Assembly: GCA_002049455.2 (NCBI GenBank)
Contig: KV918949.1
Span: forward strand, 1 to 64,000
From: Porphyra umbilicalis
Lineage: Eukaryota > Rhodophyta > Bangiophyceae > Bangiales > Bangiaceae
Direction of reading: 5' to 3'
Length of the DNA: 64,000 bases
Position numbers and translations under genes: made by a program. Numbering within the stretch: position 1 is the stretch's first letter; every line of letters starts with the position of its first letter. Positions 32,581 through 43,380 of this stretch are shown here, piece by piece. A model generated the notes under the pieces. It was not told where the DNA came from. It was given only the letters and a program-made list of their open reading frames with translations, and searched no databases.

Positions 32581-35145
32581 GTGTAGTGATGCGCACATAT
32601 ACTTAGATCAAGGGACTTGCTCTCCGTTTCAGAGGTGGCAGTCTGCATTCGTGCCCTCAGGGATCTGAGGGCGTGTCAGTGTTGGAAGGGTCGCGATGAC
32701 GCTAAAAACGAATAGAGTTACGTGGCTGAGAAGGACTGTCCTGCCACAGGGTCACTGGGCCCGGACGGCGCCTGCTCCCGTGCCCCCTCTCCCGCCCCGA
32801 GTTGCGCGCGGTGACGGCGCGCAGCGACTTCCGGGGCTTGACGAGCCCACGATGACCCGGGGGTGATCGTGCCTGCGCGCCGTCTTCTATTGCGGCGGCG
32901 CGTCGGCGGTTGCTGACGCCATCTAGCGGCGCGGGTACAGGCGCCTCGTCGCGCGACGGTCAGTCCCTCCCGCCCTCCCGTGCGCATTGTCGGCCGCCCT
33001 GTCGGCCGTGCGCAGGTGCGCTGCGCGGCGAAGTGACGGCCTCGCCCGTGGGCGCCGCGCGACGCCGGCGGGCCGCCGCCGCTGCGGTGGCGGAGGCGGC
33101 ACCCCTTTCCCCGCCCTGCGCCCACCCCACCACGGCAATGTGGCCCCCGTGCGCGCTCGCGGCCATAGTGCCACGACCAGTTAAGACGGGTCAGATGCGG
33201 ACATCAGGATTCCGGCTCATCTATAGGCTCCATAGGCTCATGTCAGCAGTTTCCAACGTGTTTCTCTGCTTTGGAGTACGTGTTATGCGTACTTTTCGTC
33301 GTGCCTAACATTTAGCTCTCGTGTCTCAGAATCCCACCTGAGGTGGCCATATCGCATCTTGTGAGAGCCCCATTTTTTGCGGTCTCTTGCACCGTCCGCC
33401 TCATTCAGAAGCATAAAGACGGCCAACGCAGCCAATCACATGCCCGAGTCGTCCCCGCGCTGGCGCTTGATCGAAAACGAAGGCGGTGACACAACGCATC
33501 ACCACATGTTCTTGTCCCGGCGGTAGTCGGCGGGGGACATAGTGCCCAACATGCGGCTTCTATGGAAAAAGAAATAGCGGCAGCAAACCACGAGTGTCTG
33601 ATCACCACCCGTGCACAACCCGGCGCCCATGGTGAATGATTGACCAGCGGTGGGCGGGCTCAATGGGGCACTTTGTGTACCGTAAGGGACAGTTTTTTCT
33701 TTCATGATTTTCCCTCGCCCTGCCAGAAAAAAGTAAAAACTTCGGCTACCTACTGCACGCCGTGCCTCATCCAGAATTGTCAGAATTGCATAGCAAACCG
33801 TGTAGCATTGACGAGCGTGAAAAGAGCCATACGACTGCAGAAACAACGGCAAAACTATGTTCTGGTTCACGCATGGTTCAGAGCCATGTGTATGAACCAT
33901 TGCGCGACCAGCGGCGGGGCGGTGGCGCCGGCGGACGACGACGACGTGATACGACGGGGGGAAGCCGCAGAAACTTCTCCGGTGCAACAGAAGTAGAAAA
34001 AAGCACACGCTGCGGTCACAGCAGTACAATTTCTGGGATCCGGCGGGGTCGGTGACGATGGTGGGGCAGGAGCAAGACCGACGTTCGTAGCAGGGGCAAG
34101 AAGATCGAATGCGCTGGGAGCGTGTGGATATTCTGACGTGGCGGCTGTAAGGCAGTAACGTTTTCTCAATCCTGATGTCCGCCCTTAACTGGGCGTGGTG
34201 CCGGCCGGCGTGCCCAGTGTCAATGCGTCGCCGAGCGCGCCACCGCCCCGAAGGCCAGGGTATTGCACGCACGTGCCTGGAATGTTTGAAACGCGGCATC
34301 TGGAGTGGGCAGATCGCATCTCACAGCGATCGCAAGAAAGTTTCGGACACAGCGCGCCTGCTACAATGCCGCAACCACGCAAGCTGGCCCCGCCGATGAG
34401 GATTCTCCTCATCGCAGTCACGTGGCCGAACGACATGATCCGGAGAGAGCTCTCGTCCAATCCTGCGTCGCAGATGCAGGGCCGCCCAACAGGCTATTTC
34501 CTTTCCGAGCACGTGCACGTGTGCGAGATTTTTCAAAACTCTCGCACACGTGAAAGTGCTCGGCCCGGATCCGCTCGAATCGGCCCGTTTCGGCCCGTTT
34601 CGGACGGTAAGTCCGTTCGTGCGCGGGTCACCCGATCACTCCAATAATGTCCAAGCTGGTCGACGTAATTGGGGCGTGATTGGAAAGTCGCGTTCCCATT
34701 GGCCGTGAAGGAATCGGCCGTGCGCAGTTTCACATGACATTGGTGGGAACTTGCCATGTGAAACCAACTCAGCCAATCAAATGACGACGATCCTCCAGCG
34801 AGCGCTGTGGTGACAGCACCGCAGACCACCCTGAAACGCCCACGAGGTAGCCGGATGCGTGCCAGACACAGACACCAGCCGCCAGACACGCCGAACGACC
34901 CTGCCCAGACACAAATAAGCCCCCCAACTGGCGCCATGTCAGGGCCGCCGTGACTGTGTCAAGGGGCATGTGAGGAGCAAGATACAGCCCAGATCGCAGA
35001 TACTGCGGAAGAGCGGTCCTCAGAAACTGATGAAAACGCATGTTACACCACTGCTGCCAGCCACAGATCCGGTAGCCAAGAATATCGGACCTATCACGTG
35101 GCCCCAGCGGGCATGCGATATCACCGAAAACAGGACATTACGGAG
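32581..35145. other. Spacer, no supported gene
   Basis: The minus frame 33499-34299 (266 codons) and other frames have no motif or consistent composition. 32720-33180 is GC-rich, with open frames on both strands. A hairpin with arms CGTGTGCGAG/CTCGCACACG lies at about 34508-34553. A 41-bp palindromic motif at 34725-34765 is listed separately. Confidence 0.5.
34725..34765 (-). repeat. 41-bp palindromic motif, copy 1
   Basis: Read on the minus strand it has arms GGTTTCACATGGCA and TGTCATGTGAAACTG around TTCCCACCAA. Copy 2 at 44690-44730 (+) matches at 38 of 41 positions. Confidence 0.8.
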
Positions 35146-35300
35146 CACCTGCGAGGATGCACGCTGTGGGCGCCCTGCTCGCGCCCGGTTTGCGCGCACA
35201 CCGGCAAAAAATGGGGGCCCGAAATGGGCCCGCCAATAATCGCCGGCCCGCATTTGCGACGGGGGCCACTGTGGTCCACACCCTCCGATTCAGCCCCCGC
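35146..35300 (+). repeat. GC-rich tandem repeat unit, left of the hAT insertion
   Basis: Unit with GTGGGCGCCCTGCTCGCGCC, AAAATGGGGGCCCGAAAT and GGGGGCCACTGTGGTCCACA. It continues at 40470-41000 on the other side of the hAT element. Joining at the duplicated GCCCCCGC gives an uninterrupted unit. Confidence 0.88.
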
Positions 35301-35625
35301 CATGGTTGGCAAAAATGAAAAATTCTGGCCGAGGACTTGCAATAATGCATAGATTAATCTATAAAAAGTGTAAAATTTGCATTAATTTATCATTTTATCT
35401 GATTTAATCAACGGTCCAACAGCCACTGTGGCCGCCGACGTCGCGGCTGTTGCTGTCACGCCCACCAGCTTCCCCTCCACAGCGCGAAACCCCCCTTCTC
35501 TGCTGCGGCGTGCATGACGCTGCAGTTCTCCGACCCCCGCCATCCCCGAAGTAGCGGCGGATCCCGTCGCGCTGCGGCTCCCCCTCCCCCTACCACCCTG
35601 CCTCCTCCAAGTCGGCCTTGGGGCC

Positions 35626-37881
35626 ATGCCTCCCGCCGGAGAAAGCTCCCACCGAGCGGCCGCTGGCATGCCGGGAGACGAGGGCCCGATCGCCCCTCCA
35701 ACCCGAGGGCGGAAAGGCGGACGCAAGGCCAGCAACGCCAAGGCGGAGTTTACCACTGTTCCGGGTGTCGGCGGCACGTGCTCACACTGCAAAGTGATCG
35801 TCAAGACGAAGCAGCAGAGCGGCACGATCCTGGCCCAGCACCTCTTTGGCTGCCGGCTGGCGCCGCTGTCGGTGCGGCAAATGGCATGGGACGCTTGCTC
35901 CACTCTGCAAAAGTCCGATGCGCGCCCAATTGGTTCGACCGACGCGACAGCGAGGCCGACGTCTGGGGCGTCCGGATTTCATGGCGGCGCTGTCGCGTCG
36001 GGCTCGGTTGTGGTGGGACCTCGGCTTTCTGGCTTCCGTCCGCCGGCTGGGGGCATCAGCTCGTTCCTGGACCGCGTCTCCCCCGCGCAGGCGAGCACGA
36101 TTGAGGCGGCCATCATGCACTTCTTTGTCGCTAACCGCGTGCCTTTTCTGGTGGCGGAGAGCCCGACCTTCATAGCGATGCTAAGGGCGCTGCGCCCTGC
36201 CTTTGTAGAGCAAACACTCGTTCCGAGCCGCAAGAAGATGGCGGGGCCCGGGCTCACCACCTTGTACAACGATACGCGGAAAGAGGTGCTCGGCTTGCTT
36301 GCCGCGTGGGTCGTGCGGCGCAAGGCCGTCTGCGTCCTCGACGCGTGGGAGAACGTGAAGCACCACCACATCGTGAACGTGCTGGCGGTGGTAGGCGACA
36401 AGGTCGTCTTTCTGGACTCGGTCTACTGCGGGGACGAGTGTCAGGATGCGTGCGGGCAGGCACGACTGGTGCAGGAGAAGCTGGACCAGTACGGCGGTAT
36501 GAACACGTTCAATGCGTTGGCAACCGACAACACGGCATCCTGCGTGGAGATGCGGCGGCTGGTGTCAGTGGCGAATCCCGGTCTCGTCTCCCTCAACGAC
36601 CAGGCCCATGTGGCTAACCTCCTCGTCGGAGATTTGTGCAAGGTGTCGTGGATGAAGGGCCGTGTGTCGACGGCAACGGTGGTGTCGAAATTTGTGCGGC
36701 GGCACTACCGGCTCTTGGCGGCGTACGAGGCGGCCAAGGACTTGTACAACAAGTCGCTTCCGGCAGACGCGGCGGCCAAGAAGCAGACGGCAGTGTCGTA
36801 TGTGACGCCCAGCGCGACGCGGTTCCTGTACAACAGGGACTTGTTGGCGGCGTGCGCGCGCAACAGACCCGCCTTGAGAAATATCCTCGAGTTAAACAAC
36901 GGGGCGGAGCTCCCTCGTCTCGTCAAGCCAAGAAGCGTAAGTGCTCGGGAGGCGCTGGCCAATTTTTTTCGAGTGGCTGAATCGACGGCCGACGCCAGGG
37001 ACTGGTCTGCCGCACGCCGCATCCTGGACCCCGTGTGCGCGTACGTCCGGCTGTTTGACGGTGAGTCGGCTCGCTTGTCGCTCGTGTTGCCGGCCACGAG
37101 GCGCCTGGAGAGCGATATGGCGGCGCTGGCGGGGGTGATGCGCTCGGAGGAGGTGGTGTGCACGGCCTCGGCCGACGTGCTCGCGTCGTTAGTGGACGCC
37201 GTGCGGAAGCGTGTTCACGGCCCGAAAGACAACACTGTGCGGGTGCTGCTATTGGAGGACATCCACTACCTGGCAGCGGCACTGGACCCGCGTGTCTTCG
37301 ACTCGCAGGCCAGCGACGTGGCGGAGGACGGCGAGCGCGCCTTCCGGGCGATGCGCACCTTCTTCATCCGCTCCCCTGCTGTCTTCACTCCCGACGAGCT
37401 GCACACGGTGGGGGACGACGAGCGCATGGAGCGGCTCCGCGCTCAGTTCTCTACGTACACGGCTCTCTCGGGGACTTTTGCGCACGGCGCCGCTGCTGCG
37501 CGCAAGCCGGGCGCGCCGCTGGACGTGGCCGAGGTGATGAACTCGGACTGGGACCTTTGGGGCTGGTGGTCCATGTACGGTGGCAGCACTAAGGCGCTGG
37601 GCGAGATTGGCAAGGCGCTGGCGGGCATGGTGCCCTCCTCCTGCTCAGTCGAGCGCTCCTTCTCATTGCAGAAGTCTATCCACTCGCTGGTGCGCAACAG
37701 ACTGACGCACGAGAAGGTCGCCCAGTTGATGTTTGTGCACACCAACATCAACTTGCTGGGCGGCGGTGACCTGGACATTGGACACCTGGACTTCTTGAAG
37801 TCGGTCATGGTGGACGCGGACGGCAATGAAGCTGATGGGAGCGACGATGGGGAAAGTGACGTGGGTGACGAGACGGTGTAG
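35626..37881 (+). CDS. hAT-family transposase, intact, 751 residues
   Basis: It cuts the element out and reinserts it with 8-bp duplications. An N-terminal BED-type finger has CSHC (residues 52-55) and H72/C76. The central part contains the DUF659-like block: NVLAVVGDKVVFLDSVYCGD, then ALATDNTASCVEMRRL and LNDQAHVANLLVGDL. The C-terminal dimerisation domain is canonical: VPSSCSVERSFSLQKSIHSL then RNRLTHEKVAQLMF. The tail is acidic (DDGESDVGDE). There is no stop or frame change over 2.2 kb, and length is normal for the family. The first Met of the frame (35626) was chosen; Met-15 is an alternative. With matching ends and target duplication, this is the best candidate for a currently or recently active transposon in the window. 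Confidence 0.95.
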   Translation: MPPAGESSHRAAAGMPGDEGPIAPPTRGRKGGRKASNAKAEFTTVPGVGGTCSHCKVIVKTKQQSGTILAQHLFGCRLAPLSVRQMAWDACSTLQKSDARPIGSTDATARPTSGASGFHGGAVASGSVVVGPRLSGFRPPAGGISSFLDRVSPAQASTIEAAIMHFFVANRVPFLVAESPTFIAMLRALRPAFVEQTLVPSRKKMAGPGLTTLYNDTRKEVLGLLAAWVVRRKAVCVLDAWENVKHHHIVNVLAVVGDKVVFLDSVYCGDECQDACGQARLVQEKLDQYGGMNTFNALATDNTASCVEMRRLVSVANPGLVSLNDQAHVANLLVGDLCKVSWMKGRVSTATVVSKFVRRHYRLLAAYEAAKDLYNKSLPADAAAKKQTAVSYVTPSATRFLYNRDLLAACARNRPALRNILELNNGAELPRLVKPRSVSAREALANFFRVAESTADARDWSAARRILDPVCAYVRLFDGESARLSLVLPATRRLESDMAALAGVMRSEEVVCTASADVLASLVDAVRKRVHGPKDNTVRVLLLEDIHYLAAALDPRVFDSQASDVAEDGERAFRAMRTFFIRSPAVFTPDELHTVGDDERMERLRAQFSTYTALSGTFAHGAAAARKPGAPLDVAEVMNSDWDLWGWWSMYGGSTKALGEIGKALAGMVPSSCSVERSFSLQKSIHSLVRNRLTHEKVAQLMFVHTNINLLGGGDLDIGHLDFLKSVMVDADGNEADGSDDGESDVGDETV

Positions 37882-38796
37882 CATACTATAAAATTCTGTG
37901 TCCATGTTTTCCATTTCGAAAACAAGTGTCGACACCTCCCCCCCCCCCATGCAAACATGAGCACCACGGCCGCCACGGACTAGCGGCGCGAAAAACGAGG
38001 ACGGCCGGCCTTTCCAGGTCGCGCCCCCGCGCCGACCAGAGCCGAGAGCGACGCCCCCTGCATGTGCTCGGAGACCGCCTCGATCGGGTTGGGCGGGGAG
38101 CGCTAGGTGGCGGGGTTGACGGGGGTGAGACCGGTCGCCGACGACACCGTCGGTGGGCATCGGCGCGCCCGCCGGGGCCATCTCCAGGATCGGCGGCGAC
38201 GGCGAGATGGTGGTCGCCAAGAGTGGAAGGTGGCCCAGCGCGAGGTGACCACGGGCGTCGCCGTGCAGCGCAACGGCAAGGTGAGCCCCGCGCCGCCGCC
38301 GTGCACGGCGCGTCACGTGGCACTGCCGTCCCGCCCGCACGCTCGCACGGGGGTGCGGAGGCGCCGCAACCTCGGGTGGGCTCCTGCGCGGGCCGCGCGA
38401 CGTGATTGAATGGGGGCGGCGGCGCCGTGTCGGGCCCACCCGCGACAGGACGCAGGGGGGGGGGCGAGCCCCGGGCGGTGAGACGCGGGCGGTGGGCCGC
38501 TCGCCCGGTGCGTCGGCGCGGCTGGCGGGGTATGGTGGCTCGAGCACCGCGCGGGTGGGCGTCGGGTGGGCGGGCGGGCTGCTCTTTGTGCTGGCGCACG
38601 CGCTGCGGGGGGGGGGAGAGGACACACGCCGCGCCGCGCAGCGGCGGCGGTCGGCCGCCGTGTGCATGGGCGGATGGCGGCGGCTTGTCGGCCGTCGCGC
38701 GGCTGCTGCGGCGGCGGCGGCGGTGGCTTGCAAGAACCAGACCGGCGGGCCGTCGGGGGAGCGGTCTTGCTCCGTACCCCACCAGCGCCACTCGCC
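37882..38796. other. GC-rich segment of the hAT element between its two genes
   Basis: It starts with a short AT-rich stretch and a C run (37940-37950), then GC-rich DNA open in most frames. Plus-strand pieces such as REVTTGVAVQRNGKVSP (near 38240) look mildly protein-like but match nothing I know. It may be captured host DNA flanking the hydrolase gene. Confidence 0.4.
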
Positions 38797-40031
38797 TCAC
38801 CCGCAGCCGCTCACCCGCTGCACCTCGTTTCGTGGCGCACGCCCCTCGCCGCAGCCGCCCGCGCTCGCGCTCGTGTTTCGTCCCCCCCCCCGCCCGATCA
38901 TGTTGAGCGCCCGCGTCGCCCTCGCCACCTCCGCCGCGACGTTGCTGGCTGTCTCGTCGTCCGTGACGGCCACGGCCGTCACCCCCGCCGACGGCGCCGG
39001 CGCCGCCGCCGTGTCGACAGACCCGCCCCGCCCCCTCGCGCCGCCCATCGCGGCGACAAGACGGCGCGGCATCCCCCCCCCCGGCGCCCACTCCCCCCCC
39101 GCGTCGGCCGTAAACTGGTCGGCCCCCGACCAGGGGACGAGCACGAGCGTTTCGGCGAGGGCGGCGAGCCCGCCCGCACCCAACGCCGCCACGTCGAGGT
39201 CGGTGGAGAAGAGGTCGTCGGCGGTGCCGTCGGCGGCAGCGGCGGCCAGCGAGAAGAAGCGGTCGACGGTCATCGACACGCCCCCGTCGAGGTGCTCGAC
39301 CGCCGGTTCGGCCGCGTCGGCCGTGCCGCCGACGGTGGAGCGCCGCGGGGGTGGCCCACCTCCAGCCGCGGCAGCAGCTCCCCCCGCGCCCGCGCGCCCT
39401 GAGCGCCGCGGCGGCGGCGAGGTGCGGACCCGTGGCCACGTCGCCCGCGCGCGACTGGCGGTCCTAAACGGGGGCGTGGAGGATGAAGCCTGCGGGTGGG
39501 GGCGTTTGACCGCCGCGCGCGTAGACCACCGCCAACAGGCAGCCCGTCGAGCGGCCGAGGAGAAGCACAGGGACGGGACCGCCGACGCCGCCGCCGTTGC
39601 CGTCGTCGCCGCCGTCGCCGCCGCCGTCGCCACCGCTGCGGCCGTCAACACGGCCGCCAAACCCGTCGCCCACGGGCAGGGCTCGCACCCTGCCCGTGGG
39701 CGCGACGAGCTCGGCGATATCCTCCGCGTCGGTGGTGAGCGACGCCACCCCGTTCCCGACAAACTCAACTGCAGCGTCGCTTTCGCGGTCGCCACGCGAA
39801 GGGCGGTGCCGACGGCGGCGGCGAGGGCGGGCGTTCACGGCGTGCGGAGGAGGCCATCGGTGAAACCGCCGAGGAGGAGGAGGTACCCGGCGGGGGAGGA
39901 GCGGGCGGCGGCGGGGGTGATTCGGTCTTGCGTTGGGGTGGGGGGCGGGGGGTGACAAACGCCACCAGAATGTGCGTCGCGTCGTAGCGGAACAGGATGC
40001 CGGCCATGCCTCTGGCGGCGGTGGCGGCCAT
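38797..40031 (-). pseudogene. DUF1749 alpha/beta-hydrolase (UPF0613-type), degenerate
   Basis: DUF1749 proteins are serine hydrolases of unknown substrate, mostly known from fungi and protists. Family blocks appear in order on the minus strand. N-terminus: MAGILFRYDATHILVAF (Met 40007 or 40031). Oxyanion region: YLLLLGGFTDGLLRTP. After a TGA (39835-39837) comes TPALAAAVGTALRVATAKAT and SLSGTGW. In the next frame: VASLTTDAEDIAELV, then the nucleophile elbow VLLLGRSTGCLLAVVYA (Ser codon 39548-39550; usually GHSTG) and GFILHAPV. A TAG (39464-39466) replaces the next residue, before DRQ (family APVSDRE). In the first frame again: VDRFFSLAAA, DDLFSTDLD and VPWSGADQFTADAG, which holds the acid Asp. 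At least two stops and three frame changes, several near C/G runs, mean it is not functional as read. It lies wholly inside the hAT element. Confidence 0.88.
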
Positions 40032-40469
40032 CGAGGCGGTGGGGGGGTGGGGGGGGGGGGGGTGGGGAGACGTGCTGGGAATGGCGATACCGTACCGGCT
40101 GGAGGGGGGGGGGGGGGGTCGGACGCTCAAGGCCGGGTGGCGCTCGACGAGTGTTGGGTCGCGGCCACTCCGACGCGTACCGCCGCCTGCGACACAAAGA
40201 ATCGGCGAGCCACAGTGACCGCCGCCGGCGGGGATGGCGAGGCACATGTCATGTTGCGCAGCAGCGGTGGGAGGGTGGGGCAGCAACGCCACTACAGAGG
40301 AAGAGGCCAGCAGCATTGGCGTTTGACCAAGACACGGCCGCTCCGGTGCCACCATGCAAAAATGCAAAAATGCAATAAAATGCATGAAGTCGTCAATGCA
40401 TTAATGGTAGATTATTCATACATTAATTAGATTTAATATAATGTATCATTTTAATCGATGCCAACCATG

Positions 40470-41000
40470 GCCCCCGCACCTGCGTGCACTCACCCTGTGG
40501 GCGCCCTTCTCGCGCCCGATTTGCGCGCGCACCGGCCAAAAATGGGGGCCCGAAATCAGCCAGCCAATAATCGCAGGTCCGCATTTGCGACGGGGGCCAC
40601 TGTGGTCCACACCCTGCGATTCAGTCCACGCACCTGCGTGCACGCAACCAGTGGGCGGCCTGCTCGCGCCCGGTTTGCGCGCGCACCGGCCAAAAATGGG
40701 GGCCCGAAATCGGCCTGCCAATAATTGCCGGCCCGCATTTGCGACGGGGGCCACTGTGGTCCACACCCTCCGATTCAGCCCCCGCACCTGCGTGCACGCG
40801 TCCTGTGGGCGCCCTATGCGCGCACGGTTTGCGCGGGCGCCGTTTACAAACTCAGGCTCGAAATGTTCGGGCCAATAATCGCCGGCCCGCATTTCCAGTG
40901 GGGGCCACTGTGGGCCACACCCCCGCCTTTTGGCGGCAGCACCGGCGTGCACGATCCCTGTGCGCGCTGCGGCACCTGCGTGCACGCACCCTGTGGTCGG
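40470..41000 (+). repeat. GC-rich tandem repeat, 154-178 bp units, right of hAT
   Basis: CACCTGCGTGCAC starts units at 40477, 40631, 40795 and 40973. Each unit repeats GGCCAAAAATGGGGGCCCGA or a relative, CCAATAATCGC(C/A)GG and GGGGGCCACTGTGGTCCACA. Units diverge towards the right. Confidence 0.9.
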
Positions 41001-43249
41001 CCTCCCGATCTGGGCTACTCAACCGAGCAGGGTGCCATCCCTCTCTCGCCGGCCTAATCGCCCGTGGTGGCGTCCGTCGTGGTCCCCGCTGCTGTTCCCG
41101 TCGCTGCCCGCGACACCGGCGTCAGCGTCCAGTGTGGTTGCTGTTCTCGTTGTGCTCCATGCTTCTCCCCCCGCGCATGGGTGTGGCTCTGTTTATCGAT
41201 GGTTTGACCGCTGTAGACGGCTGCGCGTTGCGTCCTGACGCGGGCGACGGCGACGACGCCGTTGACGAGTAGGCACTTGGGACATGGCTTTGTTTTAGTC
41301 GCCCGGTCTTGGGGCCTGCTGTCCATTACATTTTTCTTTCTCCGTACCCATCGAATCTGCGTCTGTGCATTCTACTTGACTACCAAAAGAGAAGAGGAAG
41401 GCTGTACCGACATGATCATACCGACCTGGTTGGATGGCCTTGGCGGCCCCTGCCACTCAGAGCCTACACCCCCGCAAAATAGAGAGCTAATCCGCCTCCG
41501 ACAGGCACTGAGTCGCGTCTCCCAAAGGATGAGTCCACCCTCTGCCAGCACGCTGCACGAACCGTACCCCATGGCGCGTGCAGGCCAGGCTGCTAAGAGG
41601 CGGCGACCAAAGCTCGCTCACAGCTACAACACGAACAGCTGGCGCCAACTGGGTGCGGCCAGAGCGGGCGAAGCGACACTGGAGTGGGGGGAGGTGCCGG
41701 TCGTGTTCAGGTCAGCTCATTGCCAGAACAGGGGAGCAGCGTGATAGTCTGATACCAGACACACGCCGACCGAAGAATGCCATGGTTGGAGGCGCCACGG
41801 GCAATCACTTCATGCTCAGGTAGCGGGTTAGTGGTTGAGACAGGGTGGAGCTGCGGATGCCTGTCTGTTCGCGGGCCCGTCTGGGGGTGGACGGGACTCC
41901 AGCTTTGGAACTTGAGTTGTCGGTGGGCATCGATGAGGTGGGATAGCCTGGTAAAGTTGACAGAGGCAGTTGTGCTGTGACCGTCATGGTTTCCGCAGAA
42001 TACGTTTCGAGTGGTGGTGTCCCCACCGGTCCCAAGCGGGATGCCCTCATTCGGTAAAAGGGCAAGGGTGTGGTTTTATTTTCATTGAGGCTGAGCGCCG
42101 GTCTCGACCTCACGGTGTCCGTCTCGACAAAGCTGTGCGTGACAACGCACATCCCCGCCGACTCCTGCCCACACGCTGCCGACAGACAATTATGGCTGGT
42201 CTAGCAAGGTATCATCGGCATTGGAAAGATGGCTGACCTCACCTCAGTGCTGCAGAAGCCACGAGGCGCGCGGCTGAGCATACGGTGATCTCCCAGCAGT
42301 TGGTAGGACTAGACACGGTTGGGTATGAGGGGTGGAACAGAGAACAAGATTAGACAGACAGTGGGGTAGAAGTGAACAAGCAGCCCCGGTTCCACTCCGC
42401 GAGTTGGTTCTGTCACTCTCTCTCGTGCTTGACTGCAGAAACTCTGCCCCTGCCGCTCAGAGCGCACAGCTCCAAAAGGCACTGAGCTTCCTCCCCGTGC
42501 GGTGACTGGACCGCTGGCCAGGATTCACAGAGCCGACTGAGGTGGACTGCCGGCAGGAATGAGGAACTTCGAACAGCGGGGGTATGGGAAGCGCCGCCTT
42601 CCCCCTACTTATGCCTCTGATGCGGCAGATCAGGGACAAAGAACCCCCCCCCCCCAGAAGGCGGCAGTGCGGGAAACCGGGGTCATCCCCACCCCTCCCC
42701 CGATGGCTCCAGAGCAGGGATTTGGCAATGGCGGGGAGGCGCCGCCATCCCCCCACGCATGCCTCTGATGCGGCAGATCAGAGACACAGACACCCCCTCC
42801 TCAAGAAGGCAGTAGTGCATGAAACTGGGGTCCACCCCACCGCTCCCCTGATGGCTCCAGAGCAGGGGTTCGGCAATGCAACCCAACCCCCGCCGGAGTG
42901 CTGCAGACAGGAGTGACAATGCAACCGGGGATGGCCATCGGGGCGATCCCGCTAAACATGTTGCCCGAATGGCCAAGCCCGCGATGAACCACCGATGATC
43001 CCAGCTGACAGTCGTGGTCGGGTCGGACCTCGCCCTAAACCATATCTTGAAGAAATCTTCGATAAATCTTGTTTCGAAAGCTCGGCGAAAGCAATATAAG
43101 CCCCCAGGCCATCAAACAAGGCGGACACTCAAGCGAGAGACGCGATCTGCACAATACAAACGGACTGGAAATCTCCAAACTAAAGAGGTGAGCGTTGAAG
43201 CGGAATAACATATGGACAAAAGAGTGCCTCCTCAGACGACAGACGACTA
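41001..43249. other. Spacer, no supported gene; includes a 148-bp repeat pair
   Basis: Frames are short and motif-free. ATGCCTCTGATGCGGCAGAT occurs at 42611 and 42759, and the surrounding blocks (42580-42880) are a diverged tandem duplication of 148 bp. Each block ends in GATGGCTCCAGAGCAGGG. Confidence 0.5.
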
Positions 43250-43380
43250 CAGTGCGTTCTCGTTATAAGAGAATCGTTTACAAAAGAATATGGGTCGCGA
43301 GTCTTCCATTCCAGTCCGTGTGGGCCACTTTTTCTTCATATTGAGCCGAATCAGCTGTCTCTTATAACGAGAACGCACTG
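43250..43380. mobile_element. MITE, Tc1/mariner-pogo-like, 131 bp
   Basis: Perfect 23-bp terminal inverted repeats start CAGTGCGTTCTCGTTATAAG (43250-43272) and match the reverse complement of 43358-43380. TA lies on both sides (43248-43249 and 43381-43382). The CAGT start and CTCGTTATAA core are common in Tc1/mariner/pogo families. There is no ORF, so it is non-autonomous. Confidence 0.93.

Larger units (their letters stand above)
35301..40469 (+). mobile_element. hAT DNA transposon, complete, with cargo gene
   Basis: The 5169-bp element has exact 10-bp terminal inverted repeats, CATGGTTGGC (35301-35310) and GCCAACCATG (40460-40469). It is flanked by the 8-bp duplication GCCCCCGC (35293-35300 and 40470-40477), the size made by hAT transposases. 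Both subterminal regions are AT-rich with TTAAT and TGCATTAAT motifs. Inside are an intact transposase (+) and, convergent to it, a degenerate DUF1749 hydrolase gene (-). Confidence 0.95.

Noticed and set aside
33499..34299. Minus-strand ORF of 266 codons
   Set aside because: No motif, erratic composition and clusters of Phe and Arg typical of non-coding frames.
38402..39955. Plus-strand ORF of 517 codons, Ala/Arg-rich, with a signal-peptide-like stretch
   Set aside because: Lies antisense to the recognisable DUF1749 blocks; open only because of GC content.
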